Source of the DNA: Lachnospiraceae bacterium | Lineage (GTDB): Bacteria > Bacillota > Clostridia > Lachnospirales > Lachnospiraceae | Direction: 5' to 3' | NCBI GenBank assembly: GCA_014804645.1 | Contig: JAAUZI010000049.1 | Location: 65,680 to 129,679, forward strand | DNA: 64,000 nucleotides | Shown here: positions 8,316 to 17,600 of the stretch, one piece after another | Position numbering within the stretch: the stretch's first letter is position 1 | Layout: the number at the start of each line of letters is the position of its first letter | Position numbers and translations under genes: made by a program | Notes under the pieces: generated by a model | The model's database searches: none | What the model saw: only the letters and a program-made list of their open reading frames with translations | Told to the model about the DNA's origin: nothing

Positions 8316-9662
8316 ATGCGAAACAGAATCGAGAGAAGGTTTAGATATACAAAATGTGCTTCTTTGGAGGATAAGGATATAGCGGTTAATATTGCATACA
8401 TGGCGGGAAAGGGAGTTTTTGATCGTAAATATATTGTTATTTTTGGAGTTAATGCATATACAGAACATATTATTATGAACTTGAATAAGCATGGATTTGA
8501 CGCATGGGCGATTATTGATAACAATTCCAGCAGAGCAGGAGAGCATTGTGGAAACACTGTAGTTGCCAAACCGGAAGACGTTTTAGAAACTTATAGAGAG
8601 GATGCAGTGATATTAATTGCATCAAGGCACTTTGACAGTATGAGTAAACAGTTGATATCGATGGGTTATAGTAGGAGAACCCAGATTTTTCAACTTATAG
8701 ATTTAAAAATGATTCCTATAAAGCAGCCGCGTTTTGTATCTGTTGTACCGTATGCGTTAAAATGCCGTATGGTTTATGAGCGGTATAGGAAACAGTGGGA
8801 TGCGGATACTTGGCTCTTTTTAATGCCGGTAAAGGGATTAGGGGATATGTATTTCATCTTTGGATATCTGCTGACTTACATCGAGAAACATAAAATTGAG
8901 AACTGGAGAGTTTTAGCGGTAAATAAAAACGCTGTTTCTATCGGTAAGTTATTTGGAATATCTAATATTACCATAATACCTGTAGGAGAATTGCGCATAC
9001 TGAATGATTTTGGTTATCTGGTCGGATATCAGAAAGCAAAAATCCTATGTACACACTGGGCTGAGAAGAAAGGGGAACTGATAACAAACATACATAAAAA
9101 TATGCCCCAATATGCAATCCCTTTTAATATCACATATGAGTATGCTATTTTTGGGGAGAAGACGAAATTCACACATCCTTCCTATCAACCAGACAGGAAA
9201 TGTATAGAAACAGCTTTTTCTACACTGGGGCTGAAAAGAGGGAAAACGGTTATTCTTGCGCCGGATTCAAATAGTTTGGTGTGTATGAAAAGGGCTGCAT
9301 GGGATGCCATTATAGAAAAACTCAAGACGGCTGGTTTTTCTGTCTGTACCAATCTTACAAGTGATAAGGAACAGCCATTGCCAGGCACTGTAGGTTTTCA
9401 TTTCTCTATCGAAGACAGTATAGCTGTCAGCGAAATTGCGGGATATTTTATCGGTATGAGGAGCGGGCTCTGTGATGTGATAAGTAATGCTGATTGTAAA
9501 AAGATATTTCTCTATACACATTCCGTAAGATTAAAGAATGTGGAAGAGGTTTTTTCATTTCGGAATATGGAAATCGGAAAGAAAATATGTGAGATCTGTG
9601 TGGAAAGTATTAAAGAACAGGATTTGGCTGATGAAATCTTTCAGAAGATAACAGGAATGTAA
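8316..9662 (+). CDS. GT9-like glycosyltransferase with N-terminal Rossmann module
   Basis: 448 aa from ATG 8316. An ATG at 8307 is only two bases after the AGGAAGG site, so 8316 is preferred. Residues 38-125 are the locus Rossmann module (YIVIFGVNAYTEHI, AIIDNNSSRAGE). The rest looks like a GT-B transferase of the heptosyltransferase (GT9) kind: MPVKGLGDMYFIFGYLLTY, then VILAPDSNSLV and IGMRSGLCDVISNA near the C-terminus. Its paralogue is at 24230-25468, with the same domain order and the same RSGLCDVI motif. Acceptor and donor are unknown. Confidence 0.65.
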   Translation: MRNRIERRFRYTKCASLEDKDIAVNIAYMAGKGVFDRKYIVIFGVNAYTEHIIMNLNKHGFDAWAIIDNNSSRAGEHCGNTVVAKPEDVLETYREDAVILIASRHFDSMSKQLISMGYSRRTQIFQLIDLKMIPIKQPRFVSVVPYALKCRMVYERYRKQWDADTWLFLMPVKGLGDMYFIFGYLLTYIEKHKIENWRVLAVNKNAVSIGKLFGISNITIIPVGELRILNDFGYLVGYQKAKILCTHWAEKKGELITNIHKNMPQYAIPFNITYEYAIFGEKTKFTHPSYQPDRKCIETAFSTLGLKRGKTVILAPDSNSLVCMKRAAWDAIIEKLKTAGFSVCTNLTSDKEQPLPGTVGFHFSIEDSIAVSEIAGYFIGMRSGLCDVISNADCKKIFLYTHSVRLKNVEEVFSFRNMEIGKKICEICVESIKEQDLADEIFQKITGM

Positions 9663-9684
9663 AGGGAAAACAGAAAGGAAAGAT

Positions 9685-10851
9685 ATGAAATATAAATTTA
9701 GTAGCTGTGAAAAAATTGCCTTTCATGATATAGCTGTACATGAAAACAGAGCATGGTTTTGCAACATAGGATATAATGCCCTTTTTCAAATGGACATATT
9801 AACAGGTAAACTTAAGCTGCTGGATTTTTTCCCGGATGATAATTTCGAGCGTCTGGAACTGTACGCTCCCATTGCATATTTGGACAATAAATTATACATA
9901 GGTCCAAGAAATGGAGATCATATATTGATTTATGATCTGGAAAAGTCCTCTTTTACCACAATGGATATCGATTTTGAAAAATATGGAGAAAAAAATAATT
10001 ATAATATATTTTCCCATGTCGAGGTAATCCATAAAAAAGTATACTTTTTCCCTGGGAGATTTCGTGCAATTGTGGAACTGGATCCAGTGTCACAAGCTAT
10101 ATCTTATATTGATAATTGGTATGAAGAATTATCAGAAGGCTTTTTTGAACAAGAAGACAAAAGGATTATTTTTCAAAATATACATATAGATGCAGCAGGA
10201 AATTGTATATTACCCTGTTGGAAGTCGCAGGAAACAGTTATATTAAACGTTTGCTCCCGTGAATATGAGATATTGAGACCCATGCAAAAAAGCAATGTAT
10301 CCTTATCGGACGCTGTCGAGATAGAGGGTAACATTATATTCTCATACAAGGATGAGCGGGGAGTTGGGGATTATAAGAGCAAAAACCTCGTTGCCTTAAA
10401 TGATGCAGAGCTTAAATACACACAAGGGTTGTTTCTTGCTGCATATAAGGGCTGGCTTTATATAGTGCCCATGTATGGAAACGCAGTTGTGCGTTGCCTG
10501 TCCACAACAGGAACAAAAGAGTATATCTACAGGTTTCCTGAAAGCATATCTCCGGCAGCAGAGTGGATTCCATATAAGAATAATTCTTTGTTCCAAAAAG
10601 TAATAGAAAACAACAGGTTAGCAATTTTCTCTGTATTCGATGAAAAATTTATCATAGTGGAAATGGAAACAGGACAGGTTCAAAACCTGGAAATTTGCTT
10701 GGATGATGAAGACAAACGGAAAATCCAAAACTATTTATATACTTTCATGTCGGCAAATACAATTTATGAAACCGAATGCTTTGACCTGAAAGACTTTATC
10801 GCAATAATAGACACTGTAAAAGAACAGGAGGATTACTGTGAAAATACATAA
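9685..10851 (+). CDS. Beta-propeller-like protein of the glycan locus
   Basis: 388 aa, no named function. Repeated blade-like units such as AYLDNKLYIGPRNGDHILIY and EVIHKKVYFFPGRFRAIVEL. It is a paralogue of 1560-2660 (compare FQMDILTGKLKLLDFFPDDN with FQVNMHTSKCQYISLFPHEN) and resembles the C-terminus of 14684-18469. No signal peptide, so it probably acts in the cytoplasm, perhaps as a scaffold or sugar-binding subunit. AGGAAAG SD. Overlaps the next gene by 14 bases. Confidence 0.65.
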   Translation: MKYKFSSCEKIAFHDIAVHENRAWFCNIGYNALFQMDILTGKLKLLDFFPDDNFERLELYAPIAYLDNKLYIGPRNGDHILIYDLEKSSFTTMDIDFEKYGEKNNYNIFSHVEVIHKKVYFFPGRFRAIVELDPVSQAISYIDNWYEELSEGFFEQEDKRIIFQNIHIDAAGNCILPCWKSQETVILNVCSREYEILRPMQKSNVSLSDAVEIEGNIIFSYKDERGVGDYKSKNLVALNDAELKYTQGLFLAAYKGWLYIVPMYGNAVVRCLSTTGTKEYIYRFPESISPAAEWIPYKNNSLFQKVIENNRLAIFSVFDEKFIIVEMETGQVQNLEICLDDEDKRKIQNYLYTFMSANTIYETECFDLKDFIAIIDTVKEQEDYCENT

Positions 10852-11479
10852 TATAGTAGCCATTATGCCAATAAAAATGGAGAATGAACGATTACCCGGG
10901 AAAAATACCATGCTCCTTGGCGGTATGCCATTGCTTCAGCACACGCTTAAGAATTTGAAACAAATAGAATGTATAGAACGAGTTTTTGTCTTTTGTAGTC
11001 AGGAAGAGATTATAAAGTATTTGCCGGAGGGCGTAGAGTTTTTGCGCAGACCGGAGTATCTTGATTTACCGCAATCCAATTTTAATCAGATATTCGATGA
11101 AGTCATGAAACAGATAGATGCGGAAACATACATATACGCCCATGCCACAGCGCCCTTTGTCACAGTTGAAACTATGCGGGAATGCCTTGGAGCGGTTTTA
11201 AGTGGTAAATATGATAGTGCGTTTTGCGCAACTAAAATTCAGGATTTCTTGTGGAAAGATAATAAACCGCTCAATTTTGATGCGGAAAATATACCCAGAA
11301 GTCAGGATATTGAACCAATATACAGAGAAACGTCGGGGGTATATGTTTTTAGAAAATCTGTATATGAAAAATATCACAGAAGAATCGGAGTGACTCCATT
11401 TATAAAAGAAGTTTCCTATAAAGAGGCAGTAGATATAAACACAAGGGAAGATTTTGAACTGGCGGAGAAACTATTGTAA
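10838..11479 (+). CDS. CMP-sugar synthetase, acylneuraminate cytidylyltransferase family
   Basis: 213 aa. N-terminal nucleotide-binding signature MPIKMENERLPGKNTMLLGG (residues 10-29), then HATAPFV with the family aspartate region changed to YIYAHATAPF, and a C-terminal EAVDINTREDFELAE typical of NeuA/PseF/KdsB relatives. These enzymes activate 3-deoxy-ulosonic or nonulosonic acids as CMP-sugars. GTG start with AGGAGG seven bases upstream. Overlap with the propeller gene shows coupling. Which acid it activates cannot be told from sequence alone. Confidence 0.82.
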   Translation: MKIHNIVAIMPIKMENERLPGKNTMLLGGMPLLQHTLKNLKQIECIERVFVFCSQEEIIKYLPEGVEFLRRPEYLDLPQSNFNQIFDEVMKQIDAETYIYAHATAPFVTVETMRECLGAVLSGKYDSAFCATKIQDFLWKDNKPLNFDAENIPRSQDIEPIYRETSGVYVFRKSVYEKYHRRIGVTPFIKEVSYKEAVDINTREDFELAEKLL

Positions 11480-11506
11480 ACAGCAAAACCGAAAGGAGAC
11501 AGGAAG

Positions 11507-12514
11507 ATGGATTTTAAGAAAAAATATTTGGAAAAACAGCGGGATAGATCTAAGGTTATGGCAGAGCCGCCATTTCCTCCAATAGTAAAAATTGACATAT
11601 GTAATACATGCAATTATTCCTGTGTATTTTGCCCCCAGTCAAAGTATACTGGAAAATGTGGAAATATTGATGATAAATTGTGCGTGAAAATAATTAAAGA
11701 CGCATATAAAGCCGGAGCCAGAGAGATCTGCCTGTCGTCAACGGGAGAACCGTTATTGAATCAGAATCTCGAAAAATACATTATACTGGCAAAAGAGCTT
11801 GGTTATAGTTATGTTTTTTTCAATACTAATGGCTATTTGATGAATAAGGAACGCTGTGAGAGTATATTGGAAACAGGAATAGACAGCATCAAATTCTCAA
11901 TTAATGCTGGAAGCGCTGAGAGCTATAAGCTGGTACATGGTATAGATGGTTATGAGAAAGTAATTGAAAATCTGATTTATCTATCAGAACTAAGGGCGAA
12001 GAAACAGGCCGCTTGTAAGTTGTATGTTTCATATGTGGCCATCAAACAGACGGTAGATGAATTTCCGGCCCTTCAGAATAAATTAGGCGCCTATGTGGAC
12101 GATCTGATCATTATGAATGCCAATCGAAGAGGCGGCAGCATCAAAGAGATGGATGACCGTTTATTTGTAGGGGAAGACACCTATTCTTATCAGTATCCGT
12201 GTTCTCAGCTATTCAATAATATTTATGTATCTGCCGAGGGCTATGTCAATATCTGCTGCCAGGACTTTGAAAATCTGACTGTAGTAGCAGATTTACACGA
12301 AATGGAAATCCAAGATGCCTGGAATTGTGAGAAGTTTGTTGCTTTCCGTAAAAAATATTTGGCTGGCGATCTGGCAAATACCCTGTGCATGAATTGTGTC
12401 TATGGAAAACAAGAAGAGGTTATCCCGATAGATGAGGAGAAAGCACATTATAAGGAAAGCCGTACCAAGTTAGAGAACCTGTTAAGTAGAATAGACACCT
12501 TAGGAAATATGTAG
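11507..12514 (+). CDS. Radical SAM protein with SPASM-like C-terminus
   Basis: 335 aa. Cys35, Cys39 and Cys42 in CNYSCVFC form the CxxxCxxC site for the SAM-binding 4Fe-4S cluster; STGEPLLN follows as the GGE-like motif. The C-terminal region has more cysteines (PCSQLF, NICCQDF, TLCMNCVYG), which fits an auxiliary SPASM cluster. Such proteins do radical chemistry on sugars, peptides or lipids. In a glycan operon a sugar epimerase, dehydratase or deoxygenase role is possible. GGAGA SD. Substrate unknown. Confidence 0.85.
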   Translation: MDFKKKYLEKQRDRSKVMAEPPFPPIVKIDICNTCNYSCVFCPQSKYTGKCGNIDDKLCVKIIKDAYKAGAREICLSSTGEPLLNQNLEKYIILAKELGYSYVFFNTNGYLMNKERCESILETGIDSIKFSINAGSAESYKLVHGIDGYEKVIENLIYLSELRAKKQAACKLYVSYVAIKQTVDEFPALQNKLGAYVDDLIIMNANRRGGSIKEMDDRLFVGEDTYSYQYPCSQLFNNIYVSAEGYVNICCQDFENLTVVADLHEMEIQDAWNCEKFVAFRKKYLAGDLANTLCMNCVYGKQEEVIPIDEEKAHYKESRTKLENLLSRIDTLGNM

Positions 12515-12547
12515 AATATCACATTTTGAAAGGGAGTGACATCAAAA

Positions 12548-13555
12548 ATGGATAAATATAATTTGCTGGATTGTACTCTACGGGATGGCGGCTATATCAA
12601 TCAATGGGACTTCAAAGATCAGGCCATTGTAGACATGATTAGAAATTTGATAGAAGCTGGATTGGATTTTATAGAGGTGGGATATTTAAATAACCAGGGG
12701 AAATTGGGAAATTCAACTCAGTTTACTTCTATTGAAAAAATCCAGGAATATTTGCCCCAAGACAGAAAAGACAGCGTGCTTTTGGCAATGGCGGATGTAC
12801 AACAGTTCACGGCAGCGGATCTGACGGAATATACAGGAAATTCCATAGATGGAATCAGAGTAGTTTTTTATAAATATCAGATAGAAGAGGCTATGGAATT
12901 AGCAAAGGCAGTGAAAGAGAAAGGATATAAGCTGTTTATGCAGCCTATGGTGACGATTGACTACTCAATCGACGAGTATGCGGAACTGGTTCATAAGATA
13001 GCGGAATTGAATCCTTATGCAGTGTCAATTGTAGATAGTTTTGGGTATATGCTGAAGGAGGATTTTCGGAAATATTTTAAGATACTGGACAACTTGTTGG
13101 AAAAAGACGCTGTTGTGGGCTTTCATTCTCATAACAATATGAATTTGGCATTTATTACTGCTCAGGATATTTTGGAGTATAATACATCGCGCAGAATCGT
13201 AATAGATTCATCATTATACGGTATGGGAAGGGGGGCAGGAAATATGAACACAGAGTTGATAGCGAATTATTACAATATGACGCTTGGACACAAGTACAAT
13301 ATAAAAATCATTTTGGATATGATCAGCAAGTACATTATGCCTATTTATCAACAAAGAGCATGGGGGTATTCCCCATATCTGTTCATAACTGCGCTGTACC
13401 ACTGCCATCCTAACTATGCAAGCTATTTGCTGGAGGAATATAATGTCTCTGTGTCAGACTTTGAGAGGTTTATTCATACAATTCCGACAGAAATGAAGAC
13501 AAAATGTCGTAAGCCATATGTGCTGGAGATGTGGGAGAGGTTTGCCGCTCGATAG
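12548..13555 (+). CDS. DRE-TIM (HMGL-like) aldolase, 4-hydroxy-2-oxovalerate aldolase relative
   Basis: 335 aa from ATG 12548; a GTG at 12536 overlaps the AAGGGAG ribosome site and is unlikely. TIM-barrel signatures of the family are LLDCTLRDGGY (residues 6-16), VDSFGYM, metal-binding HSHNNMNLAF and GMGRGAGNMNTE. Family members make or break C-C bonds next to a 2-keto acid with a divalent metal. Between a CMP-sugar synthetase and a pyruvyltransferase, it may condense pyruvate with a sugar aldehyde in place of a PEP-dependent KdsA/NeuB synthase, which is absent here. That role is inference. Confidence 0.8.
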   Translation: MDKYNLLDCTLRDGGYINQWDFKDQAIVDMIRNLIEAGLDFIEVGYLNNQGKLGNSTQFTSIEKIQEYLPQDRKDSVLLAMADVQQFTAADLTEYTGNSIDGIRVVFYKYQIEEAMELAKAVKEKGYKLFMQPMVTIDYSIDEYAELVHKIAELNPYAVSIVDSFGYMLKEDFRKYFKILDNLLEKDAVVGFHSHNNMNLAFITAQDILEYNTSRRIVIDSSLYGMGRGAGNMNTELIANYYNMTLGHKYNIKIILDMISKYIMPIYQQRAWGYSPYLFITALYHCHPNYASYLLEEYNVSVSDFERFIHTIPTEMKTKCRKPYVLEMWERFAAR

Positions 13556-13577
13556 GATATTGGAAAGGACGCTCTAA

Positions 13578-14681
13578 ATGAAGAGAATTGCAATAGTCAC
13601 ATTTTGCCATAGAGATTTGTTGGTAAATTATGGACAGGTATTTCAGGCATTTGCCTTGCAGAAAATACTGGAAAAACAGGATTTTTATGTATTGACCATC
13701 TCCCATAAAAGGCGAAAACTTAAAGTAAAAGAAAACTATATCAACGAGCAGACATCCCCGTCATTGTGCGGCATGATGTCAAAATGTTTTGCCAAAACGA
13801 CGGCATTTGTTGAGAAGAATATGAAATGCGTGCAGACCTATGGGGAAAATGATATATGCCGGGAGACAGCAGATGCAGACATTCTTATTTGTGGAAGTGA
13901 TGCAATCTGGAGAACGGAGCATTTTGACCCTGCTTTTTATCTGGACATCAAAGGGACGGAGGGGAAGTTAAAAATTTCCTATGCTCCCAGTTTTGTACGC
14001 TTTACGGAAGAGGATATGGATGTCTTAAAGGTGATGGGAGAAAAGATTCAGAGGATCGATTATATTTCTACCAGAGAATCCCAGGGCGCAGAATTGCTTG
14101 CAAACGTTTGTGGTATTGAGGATGTAAAGGTGGTTTTGGATCCTACTCTGCTGTGGAAAGCAAGCGATTGGCGGCAGTATATGTCGGTATGTATATCAAA
14201 ACCAAGCGGCCGCTATATTGTCTTGTATCTGCTTGATGATACCAATGAGTATGATGATCTGATTGAGGAGATTCTGGAAAAACATGGCGCGGAAAGTGCA
14301 GTAACGATATATACGGGAACAACATTGAACAATCGTTTATACATAGAGAGTGGACTGGGACCGGAGGATTTTCTGGCACTGTTTGAAGGCGCGGAGGCGG
14401 TACTGACAAACTCTTATCATGGCGTGGCGTTTTCCTTAATATATCACAAGACTTTTTATGTTTGTAAGCGGCAAAATTCGTTTGTAGAAAATGATTTACG
14501 ATTTGAAAATTTATGTGAGATCTGCAATATCCATGACAGGTGGGTCGGGCAGAAAAGTGAAATAAGAGAGCGGTCAGAAATTAATTGGGAATATATAGAG
14601 AGACAGTTGGATGTTTGGCGTCATAACTCTATGGCCTTTTTGAATGACGCACTGAATGATTCTAAAAATAAAAAGGGGTAA
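13578..14681 (+). CDS. Polysaccharide pyruvyl transferase family protein
   Basis: 367 aa, CsaB/WcaK-like GT-B fold. Typical features are the N-terminal NYGQVFQAFALQKIL, the ADILICGSDAIWR segment, VVLDPTLLW and the C-terminal LTNSYHGVAFSLIYHK. The family adds ketal pyruvate from PEP to sugars or otherwise modifies exopolysaccharides. It ends two bases before the large F420-hydrogenase-like fusion; this pairing is common in exopolysaccharide loci. AAAGGA SD. Confidence 0.88.
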   Translation: MKRIAIVTFCHRDLLVNYGQVFQAFALQKILEKQDFYVLTISHKRRKLKVKENYINEQTSPSLCGMMSKCFAKTTAFVEKNMKCVQTYGENDICRETADADILICGSDAIWRTEHFDPAFYLDIKGTEGKLKISYAPSFVRFTEEDMDVLKVMGEKIQRIDYISTRESQGAELLANVCGIEDVKVVLDPTLLWKASDWRQYMSVCISKPSGRYIVLYLLDDTNEYDDLIEEILEKHGAESAVTIYTGTTLNNRLYIESGLGPEDFLALFEGAEAVLTNSYHGVAFSLIYHKTFYVCKRQNSFVENDLRFENLCEICNIHDRWVGQKSEIRERSEINWEYIERQLDVWRHNSMAFLNDALNDSKNKKG

Positions 14682-14683
14682 AA

Positions 14684-17600
14684 ATGAGCATTATCGAAAA
14701 GGAATATCCGTTGTTTTATGCTGCTTTTTCCAGAGACCGGGACAATGTAGAGAGGTCTTCCTCAGGAGGTATTTTTTTTGAATTATGTAAATATATAGTA
14801 CAGCACAAAGGGGTGATATACGGTGCTGTGCAGACGGAGCCGACGGAAGTAAAACATGAAAGGGCTGAAACCTTGGAGGAGGCCGTTTCATTTCAGAGAT
14901 CAAAATATCTTCAGAGCAGGATAAACGATTGCTATGCCAGAGCAAAGAAAGATTTGGAAGATGGAAGACTGGTCTTGTTTTCTGGGGTTGGGTGTCAGAT
15001 AGACGGCTTGAAGAGATATTTAAAGGGTGAATATAAAAATTTGGTCACATGTGAGGTCATCTGTCATGGCGCTCCAATGAACAGAGTAATGGAAAAATAT
15101 TTGGTCGAAAAGGAGTCTGTGTATGAAAAAAAGGTAACACAGATCATTTTTCGCGATAAACGAAGCGGCTGGATGGATAATTCCATCACGGAATACTACG
15201 CAGACGGAACCTCGAGAACATATGCCAATCGGGAGCATCCGGTTCATTTACTGTATTTGCGCGGAATCAATATGGAGAGGAGATGTGTTTCGTGCAAATA
15301 TGCAACACTGCCCAGAATAGCTGATATAACGTTGGCAGATTATTGGCAATATGAGGGGGCGTTGAGGGAGAAAAGCGCTAATAGAGGGCTTTCTCTTGTT
15401 CTCGTAAATACACAAATTGGTGCAGATATTTTTGACGGCATATCAGACGGGCTTTGGAGCGAAGAGACACCGGAAGATATGGCGCGAAAGAGCTGCCCGT
15501 TTTTGAACCACCCTCCCGAGGGGAATGTAAACCAAGACGCCTTTTTGAAATTATTGGATGAATGTGGTTTTGAAAAGGCTTATGAGATTTGCGCATTATT
15601 TGGAGATGTAATTTTGCCAGACAGTTTACAGATTACACAGCTTGTCAGTGCAGAGAAGGTAATAGATATTTTTAAAAAGGACACCCAGGAAGTAATATAT
15701 ATTTCGGATGAAAAAGGCGGAATACAGGGAATCGTAACATTTGGTTCCTTCATTTTGAACTATGGACGGGGAAAAGACTGGGTAAACACTGATTTTAGTT
15801 ATTTGTGTCTGTCAGATATCAATGCTGAAAAAATCAGGAGTATATTCGGAAAGAGCGATAAAATAATAAGGGTGCCAGTCTTAGATGAGCATGGAAAACT
15901 GTTATATGAAATTCGGAGAACTGCAGGAGCGAATGGGAGGAGTGACAGGAGGAAACAGCTGATTCCTCTTGCAAAGCTCAGAAACAGGAAGACCCCCTGC
16001 TTTTTTGTACAGAGACCGGATTTCCTGCCGGGATATGTCTATACCCCTGAAGAACAGGATCGAATAGAAAAAGGACTTTCTTTTTCAAAGATGCAGACAG
16101 ATATTGAGCTATATTCTAAGGAGTTCAGCGATGTTTTAGGACAGAATTTTTCAAGGGAGTACGTGGAAAAGTTATGTCACATTTCGGGCATTGTCAAGAA
16201 AGGGAACAGATATCAACATGCAGACAGTAAGTCCGAATTTGTTAATGTGATAGGCGGGCAGAGAATTACAGTTGCAGCGCCAGAGGAGTACGGCATGTCC
16301 ATCCATATATATGGTAGATGCGGTGTTTTTGGGTATGCAGTGGAAGACTGCCAAACGATGCCCTCGCAACTACAGAAACTATTCAATGAGAAAGGGATGA
16401 ACATACGCGTTGAAAATCATGGATTGTGGGGAGCAGATGAAGAAAAATTCATGGCAAATATGGAGGCAGATATAGAGGAAGGGGTCATACAGGAGAATGA
16501 CATTGTTGTAATATATGCAACCTTTCGCCCCTGGCTTGCAAAAGAAGAACTGGAGAAAATGTCCATAAATTGCTATGACACGACAGAGGCATTTCATGAG
16601 TTTTTGAGAAAGGGAAATACTTTTTATGACATACCCGGCCATATGACGGCAGAAGGATATACGTTTATTGCATCTTATATGTATAAAAAATTGGGTGATG
16701 CAAATGTGCTGAATTGTGTCGGTGATGCGGTCCATATGGCACGAGAGCCCAAAAAATCATTTGGGACAGAGCATATTGGGGCGGTAGAAGATTATCTGTC
16801 TGGGATTAAAGCAGCGCTCCCAATGGAAAAACTGTTTCAATCTAAGAACGGCGCAATTGTTATGAATTGTAATCCCTTTACGCGGGGACATCGCTATTTG
16901 ATTGAACAGGCTATGCAGTCTGTGGACTATTTGCTGTTGTTTGTTTTGGAGGAGGATAAATCCTTTTTTAAATATGTTGACAGACTGGAAATGGTGAGGC
17001 AGGGGACAAAGGATCTCTCGAATGTATTTGTATTGCCCAGTGGAAACTATATTATCTCAACGCTTACTTTTCCCGAATATTTTTTGAAGGAGCAGAAACC
17101 CGACGCCGCAATAGACGCTGCGGATGATGTACAGCTTTTTGGACAGTATATTGCGCCAGCTCTGCATATTTCAGTGCGATTCGTGGGAACAGAGCCTGTT
17201 GATAAGGTGACAGCTCAGTATAACGCATCCTTGAAGAAGTATCTTGGGCTCTATGGGGTAGAGCTTTGTGAGATATCAAGATTAAAAACAGGGACGGAAT
17301 GGGTGTCTGCTTCACGGGTAAGGATATTGCTTAAGGAAAAGCAGTATGAAGAATTAAAAAGATATGTGCCAGATACAACCTACGAATACTTAAGAAGGAT
17401 GAATCTTCCAGAGACAAAAGAGGATACCTGTAAATCGGTCGAGAAACTTTGGGAGGATTACAGGCATTATACCGCAGAGAATCAGAATGTATACTATACA
17501 GTGGAAGAGACCCCGATCCGTGAAACGGGAAAACACAAGTGGGTGGGGGGACAGGTGGTAAATGATGTCTTTTATGCCACTCCTAACAGTGCGAGTACTA

